Assembly (NCBI GenBank): GCA_027040375.1
Contig: JALUMJ010000139.1
Location: forward strand, 1-27,176
From: Campylobacteraceae bacterium
GTDB lineage: Bacteria; Campylobacterota; Campylobacteria; Campylobacterales; Sulfurospirillaceae
Direction of reading: 5' to 3'
DNA: 27,176 nt
Positions 6,340 to 15,293 of this stretch are shown in pieces (the first letter of the stretch is position 1; each line of letters starts with the position of its first letter). The position numbers and the translations under genes are program-made. The notes below the pieces were generated by a model. It saw nothing but the letters and a program-made list of their open reading frames with translations. It made no database searches and was not told the origin of the DNA.

Positions 6340-7623
6340 TTACTCCTTTGTTTGTTTTAAAATTTTTCTTTTAGTAACCAACCTTAAAGTCATCTCCAAA
6401 ATATACGACAATACAAATCCACCAACCACATAGTATCCGATGCCAGATATATGCTTTGAAGTATATATAAGGGCTAGAACTATCGTGACTGAGAGTGAAA
6501 TAATCGCAAATGCTACAATCAACCTCGATGCCCCTGTCTTTTTTATCTTTAAAAAATGCCCAACATGTACAAATACATGTATAAAGAGTATAAATATAGA
6601 ACCCATAGTGGCAATCTCTCCAAGGTTAAAAAACAAAATTATCAAAATCAAAAATATAGCACTGATTATCAATCCTTCACTACTATGCCAGATATTTCTC
6701 TCATAAATTTCTGGTAAATCTCCATCTTTCGCCATTTGATATGTTATATTTGTAGTAGCGTATAAATTTGCATTTATAGATGAAGATGTCGATATAAGAG
6801 CGGCAACTGCCATAATCGTAAATCCAATTTGTCCAAACACAGGTCTTGCTGCCTCGGCAAGTGCATAATCCTTAGCATGTGTAATCTCACTCAATGTTAG
6901 ATTGCCAAATACCGCAAAAGCCACAACAATATATAAAACCATAACCAACGAAATAGAGTAAATCATGGCTTTCATCATAGTTGCTTTTGGGTTATCCATA
7001 TCTTCTGCGGTATTTGAGATAACACTAAAACCACCATAAGCAAAGAAAGTCAAAGATATAGCAAAAAATACATTGTTAAAAGCTGGAGAAACTTTAAAAG
7101 ACAAAAGCTCTGGCTTTATATAAAAAAAGACTGTAATCGCAAATATCACTATGATACTTAGTTTTGTGATGACGATGATATTTTCACTTTTTGCTATCAA
7201 AGAGCTTCCTGCAAGATTTATGAAAACAAAAAATAACAATATAGCCACACTATACATGTCGATATAAAATATCGAATTTTGGGTAAACATATGAGCTGCA
7301 TATACTCCAAATGTTTTAGAAACCATAGCGATTCCCACTAATGATGAGATGTAAAATAGAATAGACACAGAGCCTGAAAATACTCCCTCATCGTAACACT
7401 GCACCAAATATTCTACCATTCCACCACGACTAGGGTATAGAACTGCTAATTTTGCTAGTGAATAGCCAGCACTTAGTGCGATGATTCCGCCAAGCACAAA
7501 AGAAATCCACACTAGATTTCCAGCAATCGCCCCAGCTTCACCTAGCAAAACAAAGATACCGGCTCCCACCATAGAGCCGATACCTAAAAATATAGCACTC
7601 CATAAACCAAATGATTTTTTCAC
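6340..7623 (-). CDS. APC-superfamily amino acid permease
   Basis: A secondary transporter of about 427 residues with about twelve membrane helices. The first helix has the conserved GIGSMVGAGIF motif that forms the unwound substrate site in this superfamily, followed by PSRGGMVEYL. A mid-protein segment (FFAYGGFSVISNTAEDMDNP) also fits amino acid/polyamine permeases. The substrate is not readable. The GTG start at 7623 is preferred, with GGGA six bases upstream, one base after the HdeD-like gene's stop. A TTG at 7635 with GGA upstream would add four residues. It sits between the HdeD-like gene and the sulfur group, so a sulfur-containing amino acid or thiol substrate is conceivable but unproven. 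Confidence 0.88.
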   Translation of the reverse strand: MKKSFGLWSAIFLGIGSMVGAGIFVLLGEAGAIAGNLVWISFVLGGIIALSAGYSLAKLAVLYPSRGGMVEYLVQCYDEGVFSGSVSILFYISSLVGIAMVSKTFGVYAAHMFTQNSIFYIDMYSVAILLFFVFINLAGSSLIAKSENIIVITKLSIIVIFAITVFFYIKPELLSFKVSPAFNNVFFAISLTFFAYGGFSVISNTAEDMDNPKATMMKAMIYSISLVMVLYIVVAFAVFGNLTLSEITHAKDYALAEAARPVFGQIGFTIMAVAALISTSSSINANLYATTNITYQMAKDGDLPEIYERNIWHSSEGLIISAIFLILIILFFNLGEIATMGSIFILFIHVFVHVGHFLKIKKTGASRLIVAFAIISLSVTIVLALIYTSKHISGIGYYVVGGFVLSYILEMTLRLVTKRKILKQTKE

Positions 7624-7624
7624 A

Positions 7625-8197
7625 CTATTTCCCAAGTTTTTTCCAAAGACTTCCGCCTACTAACAAGGCAATTCCATCAAAAAATAGACTGATGCCTATA
7701 AATAATCCAACTAAATAAGTTGAGCTAAATGGCCAACCAGCCATAAATATGATACCTAAAACCAATGATACAAAAGAGTTAAATAACCACATCCACCAGC
7801 CACTATTGCCGCGCATTGATATAGCAAGACCAAACTCTGCAAAAGCGTCCATAAAAAAGTAGAATACAAGCATCAATCCTATGGCTGCTATACCGCTGAT
7901 AGGATAAAATAGTATAAAAAGTCCCATCAACAACAGAACTAAACTCTTAAGCCATCCAAGCCAATCTTCTTTGTTTGTTATCCATGTAAAATATCCTGAA
8001 ACTAATCCAGCAAATACCATAAGATATGATGCAAATGCAACGGTAACTATAGATAAAACCAATGGAAATATAATTCCTATCAATCCCAATATGATAAGTA
8101 TAACACCTGTTATCTTTGAATATTTGCTAAATTTTTCTAGCAACTCTTTTTCACCTTGTGGCAATTTTCCTTGCCATTTTTCTGAATGTGTCCACAT
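7625..8197 (-). CDS. HdeD-like (DUF308) membrane protein
   Basis: A 190-residue inner-membrane protein with six hydrophobic helices arranged as repeated pairs, each with the G-x(3)-G-rich and FYP/FxG turns of the DUF308/HdeD family (for example GLIGIIFP and GLFILFYP). HdeD in E. coli is associated with acid resistance; the molecular action is unknown. The ATG has AGGAG six bases upstream, and the gene follows the EI24-like gene by three bases. The family assignment is good; a stress role is by analogy. Confidence 0.82.
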   Translation of the reverse strand: MWTHSEKWQGKLPQGEKELLEKFSKYSKITGVILIILGLIGIIFPLVLSIVTVAFASYLMVFAGLVSGYFTWITNKEDWLGWLKSLVLLLMGLFILFYPISGIAAIGLMLVFYFFMDAFAEFGLAISMRGNSGWWMWLFNSFVSLVLGIIFMAGWPFSSTYLVGLFIGISLFFDGIALLVGGSLWKKLGK

Positions 8198-8200
8198 CTC

Positions 8201-9109
8201 TTACTCCTTATTTCTTAAATAGTGAAATATAGCTATTTCACCTAAAAACGGTCCAAAGAAATTAAGTATAGGGATAAAATTAAATACTGCAGAGACAAAA
8301 CTGATAGTCCATATAGCCCTGCTCTCTTCTTTTAATCTATCCTTAGTAAAGTCTTCAGACAACGAAGTGCCCACATCATAACCAAAGGTATTCTTAACTA
8401 AATATACCCATAACCCAAGCTGAACAACCCAATTTAGAAAAGGTATGAAAAAAACAGGAAACAACACAGTAGAAGCTATGACGAATATCAAAACATCTTT
8501 AAATGTGTATTTAACTATACCAAACTCTCTTTCATACATCATCTCATCATCAAAATATTCTCTATTTATCTCCTTAAGAACTTTTTGACTTAAAATACTT
8601 GTGACAAACAGCATAGATATAACAATAAGATTGTAAATCATCAAGCATGCCATCAAATAAGCCATCCCTTTATCTATGGTCTCGAAAGGAAGCCAATTTA
8701 AGAGCTTTAAAAAATGAGCATGAAGATAATCTCCTTTAAAAAACCATATCAAAGACCAAAAAATAGCACTGCATGCAATAGTTAAAATATAAAAATAACC
8801 ATATCTATCCTTTGAAATCTTCCTTGAAAACAGTGTGCCTAAAAATATCACCACCAGTGCAAATGTTATCAAAACAGCCTGCATCCATACAAAAACAGAT
8901 ATAATCTGGGCTCCGTTTGAGCGAACCATCGAAAAAGGTACGAGCTCCAGCATATCGCCCGAAAAAGAGACCAAGGGATTCCAAAAAAAGAATCCCAAAA
9001 CTACCCAAAACAGAGTTACAATTAAACCACTAAAAAAAGCTAATCTTATCAAACTCCATTCCAAAATCGCTCTAAATCCAAAAGCAATCGAATCAAAAAG
9101 GTCAAACAT
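8201..9109 (-). CDS. EI24/CysZ-like membrane protein
   Basis: A 302-residue protein with about six hydrophobic segments. The C-terminal part (NFIPILNFFGPFLGEIAIFHY) matches the conserved end of the EI24 family (PF07264), which includes the sulfate permease CysZ. Whether this protein moves sulfate is unclear. The gene lies three bases after the RND pump stop, with AGGAG six bases before the ATG, so it is likely co-transcribed with the efflux genes. Confidence 0.75.
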   Translation of the reverse strand: MFDLFDSIAFGFRAILEWSLIRLAFFSGLIVTLFWVVLGFFFWNPLVSFSGDMLELVPFSMVRSNGAQIISVFVWMQAVLITFALVVIFLGTLFSRKISKDRYGYFYILTIACSAIFWSLIWFFKGDYLHAHFLKLLNWLPFETIDKGMAYLMACLMIYNLIVISMLFVTSILSQKVLKEINREYFDDEMMYEREFGIVKYTFKDVLIFVIASTVLFPVFFIPFLNWVVQLGLWVYLVKNTFGYDVGTSLSEDFTKDRLKEESRAIWTISFVSAVFNFIPILNFFGPFLGEIAIFHYLRNKE

Positions 9110-9112
9110 CCT

Positions 9113-12100
9113 TTACTCCTTTTTTGACTTATTCCCATCAAATATATAAGCATACATTGGTACATAAATAAGTGTTAAAAGTGTACCAATCAAAAGCCCA
9201 CCAATCGCCACATCTGCAAGCGGACTAAGTCTTTCAAGCCCAACGGCTTGTTCTAGTGCGATAGGAATCATGCCTGCAATCGTACCAAATGCAGTCATCA
9301 TGACTGGGCGAAATCTAACCGTTACACTATCTAGTGCACTTTGAAATGGGCTTTTGCCCGCTTGCTCATTTGCTTGATAAAAATCAATCAAAAGTACAGC
9401 ATTTTTTATGATAATTCCAAAAAGCAGCAAAATCCCCAAAAGACTCGGCATACAACTAGGCTTGTTGAACAGTAACATTCCCCATGAAGCTCCTATTAAA
9501 GATAGAGGCAAAACAAGTATCATGATAAAAGCCATTCTAACTGAGCGATAAATCGCTATTAAAGACATAATTAATATAACTACTCCTAGGCCTATAGCCT
9601 TCAACATTCTTCCAAAACTATCTGTTATAGTTGCAATGTCTCCTGTTTGAGTTATGATAAAATCATCAGATTTTACATTTTTTAGTGCCGCTATCGTATC
9701 ATCAGTCAAGTGAGTTACTGGTCTTTTTGCCCGATATCCATTTACATCTAAAGAGTAGAGCATATTGTCTCTCTCTACCTTTGCATAAGTCAAACTTTTT
9801 TTGATGTTTGCTATTTGAGAGAGTGGAATCTCTCCAAATTTTGTCGTAATAGGTAAAAGTTTCAGAGTTTCAAGATTTTTTGTAAATTTATCTTTTAGAT
9901 AAATTCTGACAAATTGTGTATTCATGGACTCCAAATTTGCATTTAGCGAAGCAACTTCACCTTTTATCGGTATTTGCATAGCAACATTAAGTGGAGTGAT
10001 ACCATATCTTAGAGCTTTATTTCTGTCTATATCTATGATGTACTCGCTAAAGTCTTTGCCCCAACTAGTTGAAACCGAAGTCAATCCTCTTACCGTTTTT
10101 AACGCACCTGCTACTTTTTTGGAATACTCGCTCATGCCCTCAAAAGTCGGAGCGCTTATCCTAGCATCTACTGTTGCTTTTACACTTGAGAGTGCGGTTG
10201 CACCAAAGTCAAAGACATCATCTCTTTTAATGCCTTGTATGGTAGAGAGTTTTTTTCGTATGATATTTTCAAGATCCCAAAGTGTTTTTTTTCTTTTAAA
10301 TCTATTGACAGCATTTATGGTTATAGTGGCTTCAGTTGGAAGATTTCCACTACCAAGGCTTAGAACTCCAGGTTCACTTCCAAAAGCGATAGAGCTTCTT
10401 ATGTTCCAAGGTTGGTTATTTAGCCATTTTAAAAATGGCTTTAATCTTTTTTCTGCCTCATCTACTGTTCCATTTGCACTAAATGCGATTTGAGCTTTTA
10501 ATATACCTGTGTCCATCGGAGGCATCGCATCTTTTCCGATTGTTGGCATTATATTTTTCATACTAAAAGCCAAAAATGCAATCACACCAACTGTCAAAAC
10601 TATTCTTCTTGCTATCTTCCAGCCTCCATTTGAGAATTTTATAATTCCTTCATATGGAGTAACTAATCGTCCAACAGTGTTTTGATAAAACCACTCAAAA
10701 GCATTTTCTACTTTAGTTTTTTTAGTTCCGTTTTTATATAGCCAAGCAGATAAAAGCGGTATAAAAGTAACAGATAGAAAATAGCTGACCAAAAGTGCTA
10801 TTATTAGTGTTTCTATCAAAGGCTTAAATATCTTTTGTGGAAAACCACCAACAAACATCAACGGAAACATGATAGCTATAGTCGCCACAGTTCCTGCAAA
10901 TACAGGACTAAGAACTTCTTTTGTTCCATTTTTTATGGCTAATTGTAGATCTTCTTTACTCTCGACTAAGTGTCTTTCTATGTTTTCAAGGACAACAACA
11001 GCGTCATCTGTGAGCATTCCAAGAGCAAGTATGATGGCTGTATATATAACTATATTTAACTCTCCGCCACTTATCCAAATGATTCCAATGGTAGTAAAAA
11101 ATACCATAGGAATCGAAAGACCTGCTGCGATTATAGCTCTAAAGTTACCCAAAAAGAGCATGATAACAAGCAAAGTATATATAACCGCATCTCTTAGAGC
11201 ATCTAGCATATTGCTATTTGCTTGTTCTATCAAATCTCTTTGAGTATCACTTATTTCAAAGTTTATATTTGGGTATTTTATCTCTAATTTTGCCATCTCA
11301 GCTCGTGCCGCTTTACTTACACTAAGCACACTTCCTCCTGGGGCTCGCTGAATTGACAAGGCGATAGAGTCTTTTCCATTTCCTATGTATCCACTTGTTC
11401 TTTTTTGGTGTCCCCACTTCACATTTGCTACATCTTTTAATCTTACATTTGGTTTTATGATTAAATTTTCTAGATTTAGCACATTATCTTTCTCGCCATA
11501 GATTGTCACAGTATAAAAACTATTTTTCCCTTTGATGAAACCTACTGGTATATCTTTGTTTTGTGCCATAATGACTTTGGTAATAGTTGCAAAATCAACA
11601 CCATATTTTTTAGCCTTAAATGGATCAATTTCTACATTTATAGCACTCTCGTATCCACCAAAAACCTCAACATTTCCTATGGATTTGTTGCTTAATAGAT
11701 GAGGTTTTATAAAACTATCAGAAATCTTTCTTATCTCATCTAAGTTTATAGAAGAGTTTTTTGGACTAAGCGCTATAACATCAACTGGCAAAGTAAAATC
11801 ACCTGCTGTATAAATAGCTGGATTTAAACCCGCTGGTATCTTTGCTTTTGCTATGTTTAGTGCATTTGCAACATCAACAGCAGCTGCATTTAGACTTTTT
11901 TTATAACCAAATTCTGCACTTACTATTGACATATTTGCAACATTTACACTGCTAACATCAGTAACAAGTCCAAGCCTTGAAAGCTCCTGTTCGATAGGCT
12001 TTGAAACTGTACTCGCCACCACTTTTGCAGTAGCTCCAGGAACTTTTGTGATGACCACAATCTTAGGAGGATTGGAATCGGGAAAAAGGTTTTTAGGAAG

Positions 12101-12193
12101 TGTTGTTAAACCCACAATCCCCATGATAAAAAACCCAAATATCAAACTATAAAGCAGATAAGGTCTTTTATAAAAATATTCAAATAACATCAT
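9113..12193 (-). CDS. RND-family inner-membrane efflux pump (AcrB/MexB-like)
   Basis: A proton-driven pump of 1026 residues, the usual size for the family, with twelve helices and two large periplasmic loops. TM4 carries the paired acidic residues of the proton relay in LTDDAVVVLENIE, typical of drug (HAE-like) pumps and unlike the single D of heavy-metal RND pumps. The second half repeats the pattern (GIIIKNAVLLIDF). Two adjacent ATGs are possible at 12193 and 12190, with AGGA spacing favouring the second. The gene follows the adaptor gene by seven bases and the outer-membrane factor gene precedes that, so all three parts of the pump are encoded together under the TetR regulator. The substrates are unknown. 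Confidence 0.95.
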   Translation of the reverse strand: MMLFEYFYKRPYLLYSLIFGFFIMGIVGLTTLPKNLFPDSNPPKIVVITKVPGATAKVVASTVSKPIEQELSRLGLVTDVSSVNVANMSIVSAEFGYKKSLNAAAVDVANALNIAKAKIPAGLNPAIYTAGDFTLPVDVIALSPKNSSINLDEIRKISDSFIKPHLLSNKSIGNVEVFGGYESAINVEIDPFKAKKYGVDFATITKVIMAQNKDIPVGFIKGKNSFYTVTIYGEKDNVLNLENLIIKPNVRLKDVANVKWGHQKRTSGYIGNGKDSIALSIQRAPGGSVLSVSKAARAEMAKLEIKYPNINFEISDTQRDLIEQANSNMLDALRDAVIYTLLVIMLFLGNFRAIIAAGLSIPMVFFTTIGIIWISGGELNIVIYTAIILALGMLTDDAVVVLENIERHLVESKEDLQLAIKNGTKEVLSPVFAGTVATIAIMFPLMFVGGFPQKIFKPLIETLIIALLVSYFLSVTFIPLLSAWLYKNGTKKTKVENAFEWFYQNTVGRLVTPYEGIIKFSNGGWKIARRIVLTVGVIAFLAFSMKNIMPTIGKDAMPPMDTGILKAQIAFSANGTVDEAEKRLKPFLKWLNNQPWNIRSSIAFGSEPGVLSLGSGNLPTEATITINAVNRFKRKKTLWDLENIIRKKLSTIQGIKRDDVFDFGATALSSVKATVDARISAPTFEGMSEYSKKVAGALKTVRGLTSVSTSWGKDFSEYIIDIDRNKALRYGITPLNVAMQIPIKGEVASLNANLESMNTQFVRIYLKDKFTKNLETLKLLPITTKFGEIPLSQIANIKKSLTYAKVERDNMLYSLDVNGYRAKRPVTHLTDDTIAALKNVKSDDFIITQTGDIATITDSFGRMLKAIGLGVVILIMSLIAIYRSVRMAFIMILVLPLSLIGASWGMLLFNKPSCMPSLLGILLLFGIIIKNAVLLIDFYQANEQAGKSPFQSALDSVTVRFRPVMMTAFGTIAGMIPIALEQAVGLERLSPLADVAIGGLLIGTLLTLIYVPMYAYIFDGNKSKKE

Positions 12194-12200
12194 TTATCCT

Positions 12201-13286
12201 TTATTTTATAGCTCTTACTTTTATTCCGCTAAGAAGTTTAAGCAATATATCTTGTTTTGCAACTACTATATTTTCATTTGCACTTACGCCTTTTACAACC
12301 ACACCTTGTTCACCATTTGCTACGATACTAACTTCTTTTGGCACAGCTTTGTCTCCAACTAAGGCTAAAACATAACTTTTTCCGTTTCTATTTAAAATTG
12401 TGTCATGAGGAAGTTTATAACCACTACCGCTATATATAACAACATCTATGTTTATAGTTTGGTTACTTGTTAAACTCTCATCTATATTTGCAAGATATTC
12501 TAAAAGACCATTATAAGTTGTGTTTAATGCACTAATCGGATAGACTTTTTTATTATAAATTATCGCTTTTGCATTTGTGTCAGATGGCAATCTTACAAGC
12601 AAATAACTGCTTGATTTTGCACTTATACTGATAAGAGGTTTGCCCATCATCGCTATGTCTCCCACATTTGCAAGTCTTGTGACTATTCCATTTACTGGTG
12701 ATTTTATAGTAGCATATGAGAGCATATTGTCTATAGAGGCTCTGTTTGCTCTTAATTCTTGAACTTTAAATTTTAAAGTATCAATTCCAGATTTTGCTGC
12801 CTCGATGCGAGTCACTTCTGCATCAAACTCTTCTTGTGAAGCACCTTTTACACTAAGAAGTTTTTGGGTTCGTTCGTGTGTATTTTTTAGATTTTTTAGT
12901 GCTATTAGTTTTGAATTCAGTTGTGATTTTAGAGATCTTATGTTTAGATTTAATGACTCTAATTGTGTTTTTAACTCTTTATCATCAATCCTTACAATCG
13001 TTTCACCTTTTTTAACCCTCTGTCCACTTTTTACTATATATTTTATCCTTGCGCTTATCCTTGAGCTAATCTTTACATCATCATTGCTTTTTGTAAGTGC
13101 TAGATAAGGCAGTGTTAGTGAGACATTTGAGAGTTTTGGTTTCATGGTTTTAACACTCATATTATATGCAACTGCCACTGGTGTTTTGGCTTCTTTTTCC
13201 TGTTTTAACTTTATCACCTTCTTGCCACCTATTACTGCGGCTGCTATAATCACCAATATAACTATATAACCTAATAACTTTTTCAT
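12201..13286 (-). CDS. RND efflux periplasmic adaptor (HlyD/MFP family)
   Basis: A 361-residue membrane-fusion protein that bridges the RND pump and the outer-membrane channel. It has an N-terminal membrane anchor (about 3-22), a lipoyl half (KSGQRVKKGETIVRIDDKEL), a coiled-coil hairpin (about 110-190), the second lipoyl half (SPVNGIVTRL) and C-terminal beta-barrel regions. No lipobox cysteine is seen, so it is anchored by an uncleaved helix or released. Its ATG overlaps the stop of the outer-membrane factor gene (ATGA), with GGAG upstream. Confidence 0.93.
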   Translation of the reverse strand: MKKLLGYIVILVIIAAAVIGGKKVIKLKQEKEAKTPVAVAYNMSVKTMKPKLSNVSLTLPYLALTKSNDDVKISSRISARIKYIVKSGQRVKKGETIVRIDDKELKTQLESLNLNIRSLKSQLNSKLIALKNLKNTHERTQKLLSVKGASQEEFDAEVTRIEAAKSGIDTLKFKVQELRANRASIDNMLSYATIKSPVNGIVTRLANVGDIAMMGKPLISISAKSSSYLLVRLPSDTNAKAIIYNKKVYPISALNTTYNGLLEYLANIDESLTSNQTINIDVVIYSGSGYKLPHDTILNRNGKSYVLALVGDKAVPKEVSIVANGEQGVVVKGVSANENIVVAKQDILLKLLSGIKVRAIK

Positions 13287-14554
13287 TCTACTACTCCTTT
13301 TAAATCATTTCCATAAATTACCGCAAGCTTTGCTATATCTTGCCATCTCTTAGATGTTGTTTCAAAATAACTTGATTTTGCGCTTAAAACCTTATCTTCA
13401 TACACCAAATAATCCTCTTCTGTCATCCTTCCTTCGTCAAATGAAACTTTTGCATACTTGAGCAAATCTTCACTTCGTTTTATATCCTCGCTCTTTAGTT
13501 TTCTTGAGCGCTCTAGTAATTTCAACTCTTTTTGGAGTGCATTTACCTGTGCTTTGAGCTCTTGCTCGCTCTTTTTTAGTTTCATTTTATTTTTCATAAT
13601 TTCAACTTTTCTTAGTTGCATATCTATATCTTCACCCCTGCTATACAGTGGCATTGAGAAACCCAACTGATAAAAACCATATCCATCATGTACACTTTTG
13701 CCATACTTAACATCATTTTGTGCATAGTTTTCGCTCCACATAACATTTAGTGCAATCTTTGGATAATACCTCTTTGTTTTACTTGCTCTAAAATCACTCT
13801 GTGCAGCTTTTATGACTTCTTGCAATGGTTTCAATGCAAAAAAATCACCTTTTATGATCTCTTTTACAAGCCTTAATTTTGCAGGTCTTTTTATTTCAAT
13901 TCCTGTCAAATTTTCTATATTTGCCACTAGATTTGCTTTTTGTATCTCGATATTATTGATAGTTATGTTAAGTTGGTTTAATTTTTCATCTATCTTGTCT
14001 ATAGCAATTCCTGGCATCCTGCCACTATTTACTGAAATCTCTATATCTTTTCTTGTCTTTTTTAGAGATGATTTTGTAGCATTTAGACTAAGAAGAAGAT
14101 TATCAAGATACCCCAATGATGCGTTTGAGCCTAAAATCAAAGCTTCATTTTGATAAAAATTTAACTCTTTCTTTAATCTTGCACTTTTTGCCAAATATTT
14201 TGCTTTTTGACTCAAATTCCCCAACTCTTTTATAAAAATAGGTATAGATGCACTAACCCCTATCTTCTCTATGGTGTTTGAAAACGGCAAAGGCTCGCCA
14301 GGACTAAATCTTGTCGTTGGAGACAGAGGGCGAAGATTTGTGGGACTATTATAATGAGTATAATTTGCAAACAAATCAAGCTTTGGATAGTAACCTGCAT
14401 TTACCCTCTTTTGTGCTATCTGAGCCATTTGCGAGCTAACCTCATCTATTTTGGTTGTTGGTTGTTTTTTAATCGCATCAAAAAGTTGCGTTATCGTAAC
14501 TGCTTGCAGACTCACCGTAAACATAACTAACATAAAAACAGAAAACTTCTTCAT
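13283..14554 (-). CDS. TolC-like outer-membrane efflux protein
   Basis: A 423-residue outer-membrane factor forming the exit duct of the tripartite pump. A signal peptide (about 1-18, ending in SLQA) is followed by two similar halves rich in long amphipathic helices (KKTRKDIEISVNSG in the first half and KRSEDLLKYAKVSFDEGRMT in the second), the typical TolC pattern. The start overlaps the TetR stop (TAATG) with AGGAG upstream, and the end overlaps the adaptor start, so translation of the set is coupled. Confidence 0.92.
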   Translation of the reverse strand: MKKFSVFMLVMFTVSLQAVTITQLFDAIKKQPTTKIDEVSSQMAQIAQKRVNAGYYPKLDLFANYTHYNSPTNLRPLSPTTRFSPGEPLPFSNTIEKIGVSASIPIFIKELGNLSQKAKYLAKSARLKKELNFYQNEALILGSNASLGYLDNLLLSLNATKSSLKKTRKDIEISVNSGRMPGIAIDKIDEKLNQLNITINNIEIQKANLVANIENLTGIEIKRPAKLRLVKEIIKGDFFALKPLQEVIKAAQSDFRASKTKRYYPKIALNVMWSENYAQNDVKYGKSVHDGYGFYQLGFSMPLYSRGEDIDMQLRKVEIMKNKMKLKKSEQELKAQVNALQKELKLLERSRKLKSEDIKRSEDLLKYAKVSFDEGRMTEEDYLVYEDKVLSAKSSYFETTSKRWQDIAKLAVIYGNDLKGVVE

Positions 14555-15186
14555 TATTTCTCCTTTAGCATTTTTTTTATTTTTTTTATCAAATACTCTG
14601 AAATCTCATCCATATCACAAGTCGAACATGTATCTATGCCATCTATTTCATGTGCTTTGATTCTAAGCGGTTTTGTGGTCACCATGAGATTTAAGGTTCC
14701 AACCACCATAAAATAGACTATCATCGGGATTACATCTTCAAAGCATCCTTTTTTTACACCTCTGTCTAAAATACTTGCAAAAAGTATATATAGTTTTCTC
14801 ATATGGGAAAAAAGAGTTTCTGGCATCTGTGCTCCACTATCGCTCAACTCTCTTAAAAGCAACGAAGGAAGATATGAATGCGAACAAGCAAACAAAGCAT
14901 AAGTTTTTACAAAACTCTCCAACTCTTCCATCGGCTTACTGATGTCTGTGTTTTCTTTTATGATAGTTGCATATATCTCATCTAGTATCTGTATGATTAC
15001 TGCTTCATATAAGCCTTGTTTTGTCTTATAATAGTAAAATATCATCGCCTTATTCAAATCACACATTTTAGCCAATTCTTCCATGGATGTAGAACTATAT
15101 CCATTGGTTGAAAAAAGCTTTATCGCACAATCTAGTATTAATTTCTTTGACTTTTTTGCATCTCTTCTTTTTACAGGTTTAGTCAT
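14554..15186 (-). CDS. TetR-family transcriptional regulator of the efflux operon
   Basis: A 210-residue repressor with an N-terminal helix-turn-helix (about 12-60: SSTSMEELAKMCDLNKAMIF then YYYKTKQGLYEAVI). The ligand-binding part is poorly conserved, as usual; it contains Cys80, Cys146 and a Cys-x2-Cys near the C-terminus (CSTCD), which may be worth noting for a metalloid or thiol-reactive inducer. It is the first gene of the pump operon. A palindromic operator overlapping its own promoter (15198-15223) suggests autoregulation together with the pump. AGGAG precedes the ATG. Confidence 0.92.
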   Translation of the reverse strand: MTKPVKRRDAKKSKKLILDCAIKLFSTNGYSSTSMEELAKMCDLNKAMIFYYYKTKQGLYEAVIIQILDEIYATIIKENTDISKPMEELESFVKTYALFACSHSYLPSLLLRELSDSGAQMPETLFSHMRKLYILFASILDRGVKKGCFEDVIPMIVYFMVVGTLNLMVTTKPLRIKAHEIDGIDTCSTCDMDEISEYLIKKIKKMLKEK

Positions 15187-15197
15187 TTTTTCTCCTC

Positions 15198-15223
15198 ATT
15201 AACCAACTGATTAGTTAATTATA
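15198..15223 (-). promoter_or_regulatory. TetR-type operator overlapping the pump-operon promoter
   Basis: An imperfect 22-bp palindrome, 15198-15219, has half-sites ATTAAC and GTTAAT with CAACTG and ATTA between them; 16 of 22 positions are symmetric. The minus-strand -10 box TATAAT (15218-15223) overlaps its edge, so binding would block transcription of tetR and the RND genes. This layout is usual for autoregulating TetR proteins. Confidence 0.7.
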
Positions 15224-15293
15224 TATCTTTAACTCTTAAATGTTCATAAAATTCTTCTATTAACTAGGCGTGTAAAGTTGATTTATACAAATA

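Noticed and set aside
9924..10493. 189-codon plus-strand open frame inside the RND pump gene
   Set aside because: It is antisense to well-conserved pump sequence, has no ribosome site and no recognisable protein features.
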